From NCBI RefSeq assembly GCF_010093595.1, contig NW_022985441.1, positions 93,699 to 157,698 of the forward strand: DNA of 64,000 nucleotides, in the 5' to 3' direction. This DNA comes from Mytilinidion resinicola. Taxonomy: Eukaryota; Ascomycota; Dothideomycetes; Mytilinidiales; Mytilinidiaceae. The notes under the pieces were generated by a model. It was given only the letters and a program-made list of their open reading frames with translations. It did no database searches and was not told the origin of the DNA. Of this stretch, positions 34,842-45,205 are shown in pieces (position 1 is the first letter of the stretch; every line of letters begins with the position of its first letter). A program made the position numbers and the translations under genes.

Positions 34842-35582
34842 CTACTGGCTTTGTTCCGCTGGCTGAATATAGGTGGCCTCCCTCTGCATGCCGTGCTCCA
34901 CGACCGCCTTTGCAATGCCCAGGCCGAACTCCATCCTCATGCCCCATCCCGCCGGTCCAAACTCGACAGAGGGTGGAGAGCACTCGTCGAATGGGCAGTT
35001 GATCTGCACCGGTGCGTCCGTGTACTTGTCCTTCAGAAAATCCAGCAGGTCGTGCAGGGGCATTGTCAGAGACACCCCTCCCTGCGGCATCGCCCCATAG
35101 GGTAAATCGTCGTGGTGTTCCGTCTCCTGGTCCAGGCTCTCTGGCCGGTCTGGCGGTGCAGCTGTGCCAGGGAGCCGAGCGGCGTAGTGCTTGATCGCCT
35201 GATCCAGGCCCTCTGGCCTGGCCACGGTGCGCCACCAATTGGAAACAGCATTGGCGTAGATATCGGTAGTCGTAGCGCGTGCCCGTTTGCCGCGCAGGTT
35301 CCAGCGTAGTTTGCTGAGCGCATCTAGGGTGGTGCCGATGGCGCACAGGAAGAAGACTTCGAGGGAAATGGACAAGAGCTTGACGAGGATCGTCCTAGCT
35401 CTTTTGCGGTGATTGTTGCCAATGATCGTGTCCGGGTCGTCCCCGACGACGGCTACTGCCTTTGATAGCCTGTTTTCCTCGAGATCTTCCAGGAGGGAGA
35501 ATCCGCTGGAAAACCTCCGAATCCCGTTGTCGAGCACGGCGATAAGGCTGGTGTGGTCTGTGAGCGCAGGGGTGGGAGCCAT
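34842..35582 (-). CDS. Hypothetical protein, single exon
   Basis: A 246-aa open frame starting MAPTPALTDHTSLIAVLDNG. A hydrophobic stretch around residues 65-90 (LVKLLSISLEVFFLCAIGTT) could be a membrane or buried helix. A duplicated segment (RPEGLDQAIKHYA and RPESLDQETEHHD) marks an internal duplication of about 55 bp. The tail INCPFDECSPPSVEFGPAGW is not recognised. A CTCCACAG splice-acceptor-like sequence abuts the ATG, so an intron in the 5' leader is possible. The minisatellite at 35,605-35,675 lies just upstream. Confidence 0.6.
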   Translation of the reverse strand: MAPTPALTDHTSLIAVLDNGIRRFSSGFSLLEDLEENRLSKAVAVVGDDPDTIIGNNHRKRARTILVKLLSISLEVFFLCAIGTTLDALSKLRWNLRGKRARATTTDIYANAVSNWWRTVARPEGLDQAIKHYAARLPGTAAPPDRPESLDQETEHHDDLPYGAMPQGGVSLTMPLHDLLDFLKDKYTDAPVQINCPFDECSPPSVEFGPAGWGMRMEFGLGIAKAVVEHGMQREATYIQPAEQSQ

Positions 35583-35604
35583 GGAGCCATCTGTGGAGAA
35601 GAAA

Positions 35605-35675
35605 AGTAAGTGAAGTGAAGTGAGGTAGATAAAGTGAGGTAAAGTAGAAGTGAAGTGAAGTGGAGCGGAGTGGAG
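35605..35675 (-). repeat. Pyrimidine minisatellite (minus strand) just upstream of the 35,582 start
   Basis: Read on the minus strand it is a CACTTCACTT-rich tract, like 33,532-33,668 but degenerate. It ends about 20 bp before the ATG, so it probably lies in the 5' leader or core promoter. Confidence 0.7.
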
Positions 35676-35689
35676 TGATGATGCAACGC

Positions 35690-36620
35690 CATGCAGCTGT
35701 GTATTGGTCCATACCCCCTGTCGGAAGGGCTGGCATAGCCGAACCAGCCATAAGTTCCAAAGGAACCACCCCGTCTGAAAGAAATTAGAATTCTGAGTTT
35801 TTTATTATACAATTGCTTGCGAATCGAACTCCAATTTTTGTGCATACTATGGCAGATTTTCGCACTTTGGGCTGACAACTGATGTGGGGAAGAGATCGTG
35901 TGGAAGTACAACGAAGTTTTACAAGGCTTGCCAAGAACTGCAAGGACCGTGCGGCGCCAACCATCTACGATGGGGCGGGCAGTGCAAGCACCGGAAACGC
36001 CGACAAGCTGTTGCCTTTGGTCGTGACAAAGGGCAAGTTTACTCGAGACTTAGGGGCCAGAACCTGGAGCCTGGCAGCCTTGAGGGCCCGGAACTGGGCG
36101 GAACCCTGCAGAAAGGACCGAAAACTGGGTCCTGATCAGCTCAGGCTTGCTCAGTTTTACACTGCCACAGCTCATGTTCGCTTAGTCATGGCTCAGTTTA
36201 GTGATAGTTAGTGTAAAGGGCCAGTCTGAGCCAGGACGTTGGCAGAAAGCCGTCGGGTGGTTTTCGTCTCATAGTTTCTCAACTCAATTAAACACCTTTT
36301 ACTTCAACTTTCATACCAAATGGTAGCTGAGCCTAGGCTCCACCAGCAGCGTACGTTGTGTTAGCACCCCATTGTTCGAGAAACGCGACCTCGCCGCGGT
36401 CACCGGCTTCGATTCCGCGACGCCCCGCAACACCAGCTGCGCAACACCAGCTCTGCAACACCCTCTCCACGACAGCACCATCACAACGTCCTATACTCGC
36501 CGTCCTCTGCTTCCGCAGCGTCGCCGAATCCGCGAGCTCGTCGCGATTCCATAGACCCCGCCGTCGCAATCTTGTCACCTAGCTCCTCTTTAGCACCCAC
36601 CATAGGGCGCGCCGAGCCTG
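35690..36620. other. No recognisable gene
   Basis: Open frames here lack start context, domains and consistent codon use. At 36,420-36,470 there is a short CAACACCAGCTGCGCAACAC-like repetition. Otherwise I see nothing. Confidence 0.5.
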
Positions 36621-36624
36621 TTAA

Positions 36625-37195
36625 TCAACACTCCGCCAGCACCTTCCATCGCTTAAAAGCACTTTCCGACTCTGCACAACACCGTCGCTTTATGACATCA
36701 TCTAGATGATATCGTTCCGGTCGTGCATTCCGCGTGATTTCGATGTACCTGCTGCCATTTTCCCCGCAGATGGTAGGGTCGAACCCGAGGTCCTTTTGGG
36801 CCATCCACAGATATCCCAAGTATGTCGAATGAGTGCGACGCGACCGCTCCCAGTCGGTCGAATGTCCAGAGTCGCATGACAGAACCGCAGAGTGTGAAGC
36901 CAGTAACAGATCGTCGGGTGTCTTGCGCTGCAAAGATCTCCCGAGCATATCGAGAGAGATCGAACCAGGTGCTGCTGTGGTTATCCTCTCGCGGATTGCT
37001 CTTCAGCTCGCCTGGGACGAGGACGTCGCACCAGTCGCAGGGAGCACCACCGTTAGACATCTCGTTCCTCCCGCCATATATGATGCCAATGTCCAGCTTC
37101 CGTTTGCTGATAGATCCGGGGATAGGCTTGTTCGGTGTGGCAAAGCACCGCCGACGCGTCGGAGGCTGGAAGCCTTGCCTCCAAACGTGCCACAT
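36625..37195 (-). pseudogene. FunK1-type fungal kinase, truncated and frameshifted
   Basis: The first block (37,195 to about 36,815) reads KLDIGIIYGG, CDWCDVLVPGELKSNP, WFDLSRYAREIFAAQDTRRS, FTLCGSVMRLWTFDRLGA. This is the N-terminal signature of the FunK1 family (fungal-specific protein kinases). After HSFDI the frame shifts and continues YLGYLWMAQKDLGFDPTI, then GSRYIEITRN, to a TGA at 36,625. About 10-15 expected residues are missing at the shift, so a frame-breaking deletion is likely. The catalytic HRD/DFG half is absent. Confidence 0.8.
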
Positions 37196-37469
37196 CGGGT
37201 GCTACTTGGAGGGTACTTGGAGGGTAATCGGAGGGGAGATGTAGGATCGACCGCGACTTGCGGCGGGGACGAGAGGGAACAGCGCCATGCCGCTGCACTT
37301 GTTGCACACAAGGGTGAATAGTCAGCTTCCTTGTGCGGAAGGATGGACAACTCAATTTCAATACAGAACTCGCGAACTGCATTAGAGAACGGAGCTCGAC
37401 TGCGACTGGCGCTGGGATGGGATGTAAAGCTATACTACTGTTATACTACTGTATCTCCGTTTTAGGGGC

Positions 37470-37590
37470 GGGCGGTCTCCTCCTTGCGCGTTGACGTTAG
37501 CGCCCTTGCTCAGCAGCTCGACGATCTTGTCGTGGCCTCCTCGCGATGCCGCCTGGAGCGCGCTGCGCGTTTGCTCAAGGCCGATCATCC
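37470..37590 (-). pseudogene. Ankyrin-repeat remnant
   Basis: On the minus strand one frame reads SALQAASRGGHDKIVELLSK then GANVNAQGG, one ankyrin repeat of the kind found in tandem at the end of fungal NACHT/NLR proteins. No further repeats or NACHT motifs are next to it, so it is an isolated relic. Confidence 0.65.
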
Positions 37591-37599
37591 CTCGCCACG

Positions 37600-40480
37600 G
37601 CCACGGATGTCAATCTCGTTCAAGGGCTACAAGGAGCTTGACGCTGAGGCGGTCTCCCACAATGCGCTCCATCAACACCTATGTCACGATTATTAGACCA
37701 CTAGGCGTAGACGGATCGCGAAGTCGGAAGGCGCTGGTGCGCATGTCGCCGATACCGAGGTCGCTGCCAACGGTGAAGTCACTGACGTCAAGGTCAATGG
37801 TGATGAAGTTTGTGACGTCGAAAATACTGACCGCAAACCCGCGAAGCTGCCGAGATTATCAGCGCACGGTAAACTGAGCTCGTTATACCTATGTCCTCAC
37901 TTCGGCAGTGAAACGTAGCGAAGAATATCACATATGGAAACGCCCTCATCCAGCTTCCATCCCGTTGCAGGCTTCTTCCGACTATGTTAGTTAGCTAGGT
38001 CGTATACTGGTCATCAAAATTGGTACTCACCTAAATCAGTGACAAGTTGCTTGAATTCAACCGGGGGACCTTGAACGCTAGCTTCTGGATACTTCGACTT
38101 GAACGAAGCTCGAAAGGCGTCAAGCCCATTCTACTAGGAAAACTGGTAGAACCGAAGTTATGCCGCCTACCTCGTGACCTGAGAGGAAAGCGAGCGACGG
38201 GCCCAATGCGGGGTCGCTCCATCAGTGGCCCTTGCCAAGCATTGAAGTTGGGCGGCAAATTCCGCTGCGCTGACTGCGCAACACCAAAATAGCAACTCAC
38301 AGCTCACCCGCGATATGAACGTCGCCTCCTCGCATGCTACACCGTGCCAGAATTTGATTTTAGCCTTTCCCGACGCTACAAGTCCTGCCGATGTCTAGTT
38401 GGACGACATCTTCGACGCCTGTGGCGCACACGAAACCCCCCTCAGTCCAACACTGCAGATTGCCTCCCCAAGCCGCGCAGAACGACGCCCTCATCGTCAT
38501 GTTTCGAAGTGCAAACACCCCGCCCCTGCTAAAGTGAGCCTGCCGCCGAACGATCGTCGTCTTCCTGCCCCGAGGTGCCCACAGTCAACCGCACGTAAAA
38601 ATGCTTCTGTTGCGCGGGCCCCAGACTCGAACCCAATCTACACCGAGGGTTGCACAAATGAATATAATTATAGAGACTGAAAATGGCGGGGCACAGCTAC
38701 TGGGGAATAAAGACCGAGAGGGCCACTTTCGGCTGGCAGGATGGCGTTTCTTTGCTCGACGGGAAGCCGGACTGACAGGTACAGCATGCGTATCGGGGCC
38801 GTTCTAATCGTGGCTAAGAGGCGGCGTAGGAAAAGTTTTGAATGCTTACAACCCCCATCCACTACATCCTCCTCGACCCGCAGCCGTTCGTCGTCGCCAT
38901 CAAAGTGTGGCCCTATTGTCAAGCGCAAGAATCTCTAATACCTCGCTGTAGCCAAGCTATGTAAGGTATACCGCTGCACTCTTAATATCTGTCGCTAGCA
39001 TTCCTTACAGCAAGGTTCCGTCACCACCTCTCTCATAGATAGAGTTTTCCCCGCAAAGTCATGTACGACTATGATACTAATGTCCAGCGAATGTGCATGG
39101 TAATCATGACTGGAAGGATCGATGAGAGAGACTAGAAGAGCAACAAAAGATTACACCGCACCCAGCCGCAGTCACCACTCGATGCGCCCCCAAGTCCTTG
39201 TCAATCCGTTTCATTCAACTTATGACTCTTGCCTTCACTTTTCCACACATTTCATAGAGGATGTTTTTGGCAGAAGGATAATGACGCTGTGCGACTGTCG
39301 CGTTTTCTACGGCTAGAGTCATGTAACACGATCGATAACTAACGCAAACAATTCCATTCTTGTTATAAACAAATCTTCCCTAATATAGCCATCTGGTTTT
39401 CTATCTGCTCGTAGGAGGGTTGGAGAAAGTATTGAGCCCTAGTTCTTCTGCTCGGGATGCACTTGCTTGCTGCAAAACAGAGCTCAAAGGAGTTGGCTTG
39501 CTCTCCTGGGAGCTTCCTGAACTACCATTTAGAGTACTGTCCTCAGCTCCATGAGACTCTCTTTCGCTAGTTGCGCCACTGCCCTGCTGGGCCATTGAGT
39601 TGGGAGCGTTCGAGTTCGGTTCGCTGTTGGGGTTGGACATGGTGGGTGGGTTGGTTCTTGTTGAAAGTCAGCATGTGCCATGGAGAGGGAGAATGCCTGC
39701 CCTCACCTGGGTGGCTTCTATCGTGGCGTATACGAGCAAGTGAAAGCTCTGAGCTGCCTTGGTTAAACGGTGCTTGTTATGGAAGCGCCTCAACGTTAAC
39801 TGACAGTGAGGGGTATGCTACTACCGGAAGGAGATGGAGAAGAAAGATGAGCTTAATGTAGTCGGCGGGAAGCGGTGGACGATGCTTTGCAGGGTCGGTG
39901 CGCAGGTTCGAACAGGAGAAGATAAAGAATTAGACTTGATAATTGACAGTGACTGCAAACCTTTATACCTATGCTCCTACGCCCCTCGCTCACGCCCCAT
40001 GCCAACTACGCTGCCCTGGTAATGTTGAGCGCAACTGTAGAAGTAACAGCGGTATTCGTCCCGTTACGGAGATGCCTGCGAGTGTGAAGAGGCTTGCAGA
40101 CTACATCACTCTCTACTTCAATTAGATTGGAGCATCGCGAGCTGCACAGAGTTGTTTCCTTGGTAGTGGGAAGCGTGGTGGTGCTGAATGACGCCGCAAG
40201 AATCATCAAGCTCACACTCCCCAGCATCGATGGTCGGTCCGATGCACCTGAAAGGTTGTCGTGAAGCGGATCACTTGATGGTGGTAGGCTGTAAGAGCGT
40301 GGAGGCGATATGCAAGCCCTCCCATTAATGTGCAGCAGTAAGAATGGAATATCGCTTGTCTACGCCCCTATTTTGGCTAGGTTCAAAAGCCCCGACTTGA
40401 TATCTGATGTGAGATGTGAGAGACCTGCAGGCCGATTGAGTGGACTCGGAGTATCTCAAATTGATGCATTCAGCCTTTCC
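37600..40480. other. Gene-poor stretch
   Basis: At 37,690-37,860 (minus) there is a short open stretch (LRGFAVSIFDVTNFITIDLD) without a start. At 38,670-38,928 (minus) lies an unrecognised frame starting MRLTIGPHFDGDDERL. Neither is convincing. Apart from the small frame at 39,401-39,640 I see nothing. Confidence 0.4.
39401..39640 (-). CDS. Possible small disordered protein
   Basis: A 79-aa frame starting MSNPNSEPNSNAPNSMAQQG that is Ser/Asn/Gln/Glu-rich throughout, with no domain. ATG context and composition are compatible with a small stress-type protein, but a chance frame is possible. Confidence 0.3.
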   Translation of the reverse strand: MSNPNSEPNSNAPNSMAQQGSGATSERESHGAEDSTLNGSSGSSQESKPTPLSSVLQQASASRAEELGLNTFSNPPTSR

Positions 40481-40502
40481 TCCTGCAAGCCTCAATGAAA
40501 CT

Positions 40503-40592
40503 GCCCCCACAAACTCCCCTGCAAACTCCCCTCGTAAACTCCCCTGCAAACTCCCCTCGCAAACTCCCCTGCAAACTCCCCTCACAAACTCC
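40503..40592 (+). repeat. CAAACTCCCCT minisatellite
   Basis: Seven units of (G/C)CAAACTCCCCT with alternating 12 and 13 bp spacing. The same unit occurs in inverted orientation at 42,512-42,565. Confidence 0.9.
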
Positions 40593-41047
40593 CTGGCAAG
40601 TGACTTGGTGTCTCTCAGAAAGGAACAATTCACAATAAAGAGCCCGATGTTTCACCATACTACCAAAACGACTACTTGTAGCCATTAAGAGTTGATAAGT
40701 GCTATTTGCGCCCAATGTTGATGCAGTTGAATGTAGTCGTGCCCAATATATCAGTTGGGCGGGTTACCCGTGCCCCGCTATCCCCGCCGGTCGCCAACTT
40801 TCCGAACAACGCGCAAACCCTTCAACTACCCACCAGCTTCAATGAAGGCCATCTCGCTATGCTGTCTCGGTTGACTTTCTTCTAATCACATACCAACCTA
40901 CGAGTGTCATATATCCGGCTGGTAATTTTATCGGTAGATACACCAGCATTCTGGGTGCTAATTATTCACGCAGCTGAGCTGCCTACATCAACATCGACCA
41001 CGATCAGCATCTTGTGGGCTTGTTATTCCAGGAAACACATTCCTCTC

Positions 41048-41350
41048 ATGGTATGTCGCTTGATCCATACGGCGCTGGCTTGCCTTATGTTTCTACAGGA
41101 CTTCGCAGACAAGGATCTCGACGACGAAAACATCGATTGGACAGGCGCCTCTGATACTCCCCATCGTATCCATGGGAAGGGCCAAAAGATACGCTGGCGC
41201 GATTGCGATGGCTCTCTCTACCAGTCGAGCGAGTCGGAGAAAGGCCTGAACTTCATTAGAGCGATCACACGGCGTAGGGGGTACGGGACACTGTCTGCCG
41301 GATTAACGCTGGTATTTGTCGGATCTGGTGGGCAAGTGAAGGAAGAATAG
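41048..41350 (+). CDS. Small hypothetical protein, start codon alone in exon 1
   Basis: The inferred structure is ATG at 41,048-41,050 directly followed by an intron (GTATGT..CTACAG, 41,051-41,098) and exon 2 41,099-41,350, giving 84 aa (MDFADKDLDDENIDWTGA, later RRGYGTLSAGLTLVFVGSGG). Without splicing an open frame runs through the intron, so the start is uncertain. I recognise no family. It converges with the gene ending at 41,383. Confidence 0.4.
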   Translation: MVCRLIHTALACLMFLQDFADKDLDDENIDWTGASDTPHRIHGKGQKIRWRDCDGSLYQSSESEKGLNFIRAITRRRGYGTLSAGLTLVFVGSGGQVKEE

Positions 41351-41382
41351 CATTGGATATTGCTCTTAGTCGCTTTATTTAT

Positions 41383-42495
41383 TTATCCAAATAACATTTC
41401 TTTTAGTCGAAACCCTTCTTCTAATCCCAGGTTCAGGCTTAAAATGCCATCATCATGACAATTGCTGGTGATTCGCAGGGTCACACAAGCTGTATCAAGA
41501 ATCCCTTGCTTTACTTCTTCCTTTCGTATTGGACTCATAGCAATTGCATGACACGTCTCGGCACCAAGCAACTTGGTAGTACCTTTCTCTTGAGCATCTT
41601 GTATATCCACTGTATGTGGAATGACTCTCCCTCCATTTTCCTGAAATATATTCCACAGTCTACCATCCGTCTCTAAATGTGTGCCGAATAACTCCATCGC
41701 AATATACTGAATTTTGTTCGCCATAATACCCAAACACATATAGCAACTGACATCACCATTAGGAGAGCGTGGAAATACTATTGTGATGGTGGCTGTATCC
41801 CCTCCCTTCTTTCTAATCGCGCCACACATGTACTGAGGGAAGACGTGAGCGATACGACTGGTAGCTGGGTCTGAGACCGATTGCTGGACGGAAGATGTGG
41901 ATGTCGCTGTCAGACTTTCGATCGGAAGTGAGATGGGTGTGTATTGGGGTTCTGCGGTGTTCTCTCGAGAAGTATCGGAGGACGTTTGAAGATTCCCTTC
42001 GAGGCTGTGCGTCTGGCTTGAGGGTTGCATGGTCGTTGGCATGAGTCCCGTGCGCCCTAGCGAAACTGAATTAAAAAAGATGAACTATAACGTGACCTTG
42101 AATGACTCACGACGTTTCTGGGGGGGGCCCGGCTGTATCTTAGATATCACAGGCGTGATGGTGTGGTGAACGCTAGTCTTAACGAGCTGAGTCGCAACTT
42201 TCTCTTTATCTGCAGTGGAGAGGCTCTCGAACGCTTTAATCGTTGTCAGATCAGCAAGCTGTCCCTTGTAATGATGGCCATGGCCAGTAGTCGCGAGGAA
42301 GTATGCAAGCCAGGCTGAGATACCCGCGTCCAGAAAGATTCGTGGTGATGTTGAGGGCGGTGCAGAAAGCGCTTCTTTGTAGGCTTCGCGAAGCCCGGAT
42401 GGCGCTCTCTCTTTCGTGCGCGTCCATTCCGACGTGAGATGTCCCGAAAATAATGCAGTAGAATCGCGAATCGTGACCTGTAGATGGTCCGCCAT
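41383..42495 (-). CDS. Orphan protein, two exons
   Basis: Exon 1 42,111-42,495 (GCCATGG start context, MADHLQVTIRDSTALFSGHL), a 54-bp intron (GTGAGT..TCGCTAG), exon 2 41,383-42,056; the product is 352 aa. The N-terminal 120 residues are helical and globular-looking (WLAYFLATTGHGHH). A Ser/Thr-rich linker follows, then a second domain (HVFPQYMCGAIRKKGGDTAT, ITIVFPRSPNGDVSCYMCLG). No family recognised and no inactivating change seen. A CAAACTCCCCT minisatellite ends about 17 bp before the ATG. Confidence 0.7.
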
Positions 42496-42511
42496 GGCCT
42501 CCCATGCAGAG

Positions 42512-42565
42512 TAAAGGGAGTTTGTGAGGGGAGTTTGTGAGGGGAGTTTGTAAGGGGAGTTTGCA
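42512..42565 (-). repeat. CAAACTCCCCT minisatellite in the 5' leader of the 42,495 gene
   Basis: Read on the minus strand it has four units of 12-13 bp, identical in core to 40,503-40,592. Confidence 0.9.
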
Positions 42566-42569
42566 GGGG

Positions 42570-43362
42570 AGAGGTCGGGCAGTGTGTTGACTAATGCGGG
42601 GCTAAGACTATGAATAGATGCCGAGAGAAGATAGGTGCAGACATCACTCTCCACCACATCCAAAACGATGCCTGCACTAACGACTCGATTAGAGAAGTGA
42701 TGTACTCACTTCCATCCTCTCATCACGACGAAACAAGGTCACCGGAGAGGCGAACAAGGCGCAGCAATCATGCCTCCAGTCGCCCCGTCACTCGCTGCGA
42801 CGAGATCACAGCATAGGACAATGGTCTCTGGCAAGCGGCATAGAGAAAACGATGCTGATGGAAGAGGTCTGCATGCATTTAGCGACGAGTCCGACGCACA
42901 TTGACCTAATGCCTGTATGGCTATGCACCGAAGCAGGTGTAGAGGGTTGCGATTGGCCAAAGCGAACCGTAGCCTGACGTACATTATCGGCGATTGTGCA
43001 GTTGAACGATTCTGTCTCTGAATGAAGTTGCTGCCCATCCTGAGCGTAAATAGAACCCGCGCTTCGCTACAAAGCCTCCTCCATCTTACTTAAAGAACAG
43101 CTATCTTCGCGTCTTCAGTACGCTTCATCACTGCCTGCACATCAGCCGTTCCTCCCATCTACACTTTGTACCACGCCGCATTTTGAACTTTTACAGCATC
43201 TACGTTGAGGAATACGACTTTTCTCAAGAGAATTATCTAAAAGACCGCACGCTTCGCAGATTTGCGCCTAGAAGCCCTGCATATTCGCTGAAGGAAAAAT
43301 CATCGACGTGAGTGTGTCAAAAAATCAGACTGTACCAACTTGATACTGACGAATACGATAAG
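42570..43362. other. Divergent intergenic region
   Basis: It separates the minus-strand gene at 42,495 from the plus-strand gene at 43,363 and should hold both promoters. A possible 5'-leader intron (GTGAGT..GTGCAG on the minus strand, about 42,672-42,709) is visible. I see no gene. Confidence 0.4.
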
Positions 43363-43746
43363 ATGGCAAACCTATATGTCGCTATATACAAGCCTGTGGG
43401 AGGGAATGTTCACCATTGGGCTCTTTGGCTTGAAGCATCTACATGGTCGCGCCTTTTTGAAGCTAATGCAGGTGGAAACCCGGGAGAATACGTAGTCAGT
43501 GAGCGAGAGAATGTACGCCCCAATGCTTCGGGCCGCCATAAATCAAACCGTTTTGTGGCCCAAATCGACGACTACAATGGCTTTATCAAGAATGCTCGAA
43601 GTTGTAAAGCTCCAGCAGACAGTGCGGCCTGGAACTGTCAGGAATATGTCTTGGATGTACTCGAAGCCGCAAATTTGGATGATATCATTGATGACTATCA
43701 GCACGCGGCGATCAAGGGCTACCTCGAGAGCATACACGATACGTAG
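43363..43746 (+). CDS. DUF6914-like small fungal protein
   Basis: A 127-aa single-exon frame starting MANLYVAIYKPVGGNVHHWA, preceded by an A-rich leader. The pattern of an N-terminal His in a strand (VHHWALWLE) and a later Asn-Cys-Gln at a helix start (WNCQEYVLDVLEAANL) is typical of a widespread fungal family of unknown function that I believe is DUF6914. The H..NC arrangement recalls permuted papain-like folds (LRAT, PPPDE), so a cysteine-dependent hydrolase role is conceivable; this is inference. The frame is intact. Confidence 0.7.
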   Translation: MANLYVAIYKPVGGNVHHWALWLEASTWSRLFEANAGGNPGEYVVSERENVRPNASGRHKSNRFVAQIDDYNGFIKNARSCKAPADSAAWNCQEYVLDVLEAANLDDIIDDYQHAAIKGYLESIHDT

Positions 43747-43802
43747 GCTTAAAGCTTAACCAAGCGGAAAAGTTCTAGCACGAGGATGTGTTCTATCAAT
43801 TC

Positions 43803-44639
43803 TCATGTAACAAGCGTCTCAAGTAATAAATCCATCGCCCATTCGTTACAATACTCTCCCATCCCTATCACGGGTAGATAATGATACCAATCATCCTCTT
43901 CAACTGAAGACATAGTATTGAGGGACTTTACATACTCCCAGTATTCTGGGTATGAGCCCCCAGCCTCCCAGTCAACGATACCCTTTATCTTGACGTGTCC
44001 ATCATGAAGCTCTGCTAGAATGTTCCTTGGATGGAAGTCGCCATGGGTCATGACGATTCGATGACGTGAATGTAGACACGTTGTTCGTACGAATTCCTTA
44101 TAAGTCTGAGCGATTCTCGGTTTCATCGTGGACAGAAGGAAGTTGTTGAAGTCATCTTCGTTATGGATTGGCACGGAACTGCAGCGAACTGATCTCCTAA
44201 CGTCTTTGCATCTAGGAGGGTCGCCACTACCAAGCTGTGAAGATGGTAACGGTAAACTTCTGAGATTTTTGAGTATGGTGTTTAGCTGATCGCGAACAGA
44301 CGTCTTCAGATCCGCTGAAAGAGATGGCCATAGCTCTTGTAAAGAAGTCCCTTCGATAAACGTCATGAAAAGATGTGTCATGCCGTTGTAGGTTATTGAT
44401 CCTAGAGGTTGGGGCGAAGGAAAACTCTTCGAAACCCGGTGAATGTGCTCCATAATGGCCACTTCATTGAGGTCTAGTCCCTGACCAGTCTTGACAACAA
44501 TGTTGGAGTGGATTTGCGTCACAGTCCGTCCACCAGAGGCGGATAGCTTCTTTCCCCTCTTCACCATTGCATCGATTTTGGACATCATGATCTGCTCGTC
44601 AGATTTCCCTGCCGGTTCCCTGAGTATTTCGCTCTCCAT
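43803..44639 (-). CDS. APH-family phosphotransferase (protein-kinase-like)
   Basis: A 278-aa single-exon frame (start MESEILREPAG). It shows the aminoglycoside phosphotransferase/choline-kinase-like fold. There is a strand pair with a possible ATP lysine (IVVKTGQG, Lys50), a hinge-type FMTFIEGTSLQELWPSL at 91-107, the catalytic loop MTHGDFHPRNIL (Asp201, Asn206) and the metal-binding GIVDWEAGG (Asp223). It ends near the family's usual end, with PEYWEYVKSL after the metal site. Fungal members mostly have unknown small-molecule or protein substrates; antibiotic resistance should not be assumed. Confidence 0.85.
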   Translation of the reverse strand: MESEILREPAGKSDEQIMMSKIDAMVKRGKKLSASGGRTVTQIHSNIVVKTGQGLDLNEVAIMEHIHRVSKSFPSPQPLGSITYNGMTHLFMTFIEGTSLQELWPSLSADLKTSVRDQLNTILKNLRSLPLPSSQLGSGDPPRCKDVRRSVRCSSVPIHNEDDFNNFLLSTMKPRIAQTYKEFVRTTCLHSRHRIVMTHGDFHPRNILAELHDGHVKIKGIVDWEAGGSYPEYWEYVKSLNTMSSVEEDDWYHYLPVIGMGEYCNEWAMDLLLETLVT

Positions 44640-44764
44640 TACTGCTTTCACTTGAGGATCGAGTGGATGCGTGATGACTGCGGAGGTGCAATGCGGTGAG
44701 CGATTGATATGTTTGTTCGATGGGAGACTCTGCGAAAGCGAATCATCTGAAAAGATTAGCTTAA

Positions 44765-45085
44765 TTATTTTGAAGGGACATTATCGCAACCTTGACCACT
44801 TTGACCGCTTTGACTCCGTTGATCTTGAAGTATCCCCCTCAAACGTAAGTATTTTAGGCGATAACTATTGAAGAGAGGCCCAAGATCGACCTCAGCATCT
44901 TGCTCCAGGGCCTTGTTACAGTCGTTATGAAAATTGAGCTGATATTGCTTGTTTAGCTTCCGTAGTGCTGCACTACCACTCGGTGTTGCGACTGGCGATA
45001 CATTATCAGGTAAGTGCGTGCCAGAGGTGTGCCGCTTTGGTGGGTGTGCAGTATCTGCTGAAGAGCTGTCTCGACTGTGCTTCAT
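44765..45085 (-). CDS. Hypothetical protein
   Basis: From ATG 45,085 the frame reads MKHSRDSSSADTAHPPKRHT and ends in a helical, charged stretch (ALRKLNKQYQLNFHNDCNKA, then FNSYRLKYLRLRG), 106 aa. The same frame is open 40 codons further upstream without an ATG, so a 5' exon may be missing from this model. Family unknown. Confidence 0.4.
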   Translation of the reverse strand: MKHSRDSSSADTAHPPKRHTSGTHLPDNVSPVATPSGSAALRKLNKQYQLNFHNDCNKALEQDAEVDLGPLFNSYRLKYLRLRGILQDQRSQSGQSGQGCDNVPSK

Positions 45086-45205
45086 TGGTGCCGTAGGACC
45101 GCTTGCGCAAAGCAGAGTGGTATCTTCCGTTGAGGGAGCTCGTTTGTGGTCATAAGAAAAGCCGAGATTGGAGAACGAAATCGCTCCTTCGTGAGGCTGT
45201 GCCAA

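Noticed and set aside
37484..37877. Plus-strand frames across the ankyrin relic
   Set aside because: The ankyrin motif is on the minus strand; the plus frames have no recognisable content.
43803..44639. Antibiotic-resistance enzyme
   Set aside because: The APH fold is common in fungi with other substrates, and nothing in sequence or context points to aminoglycosides.
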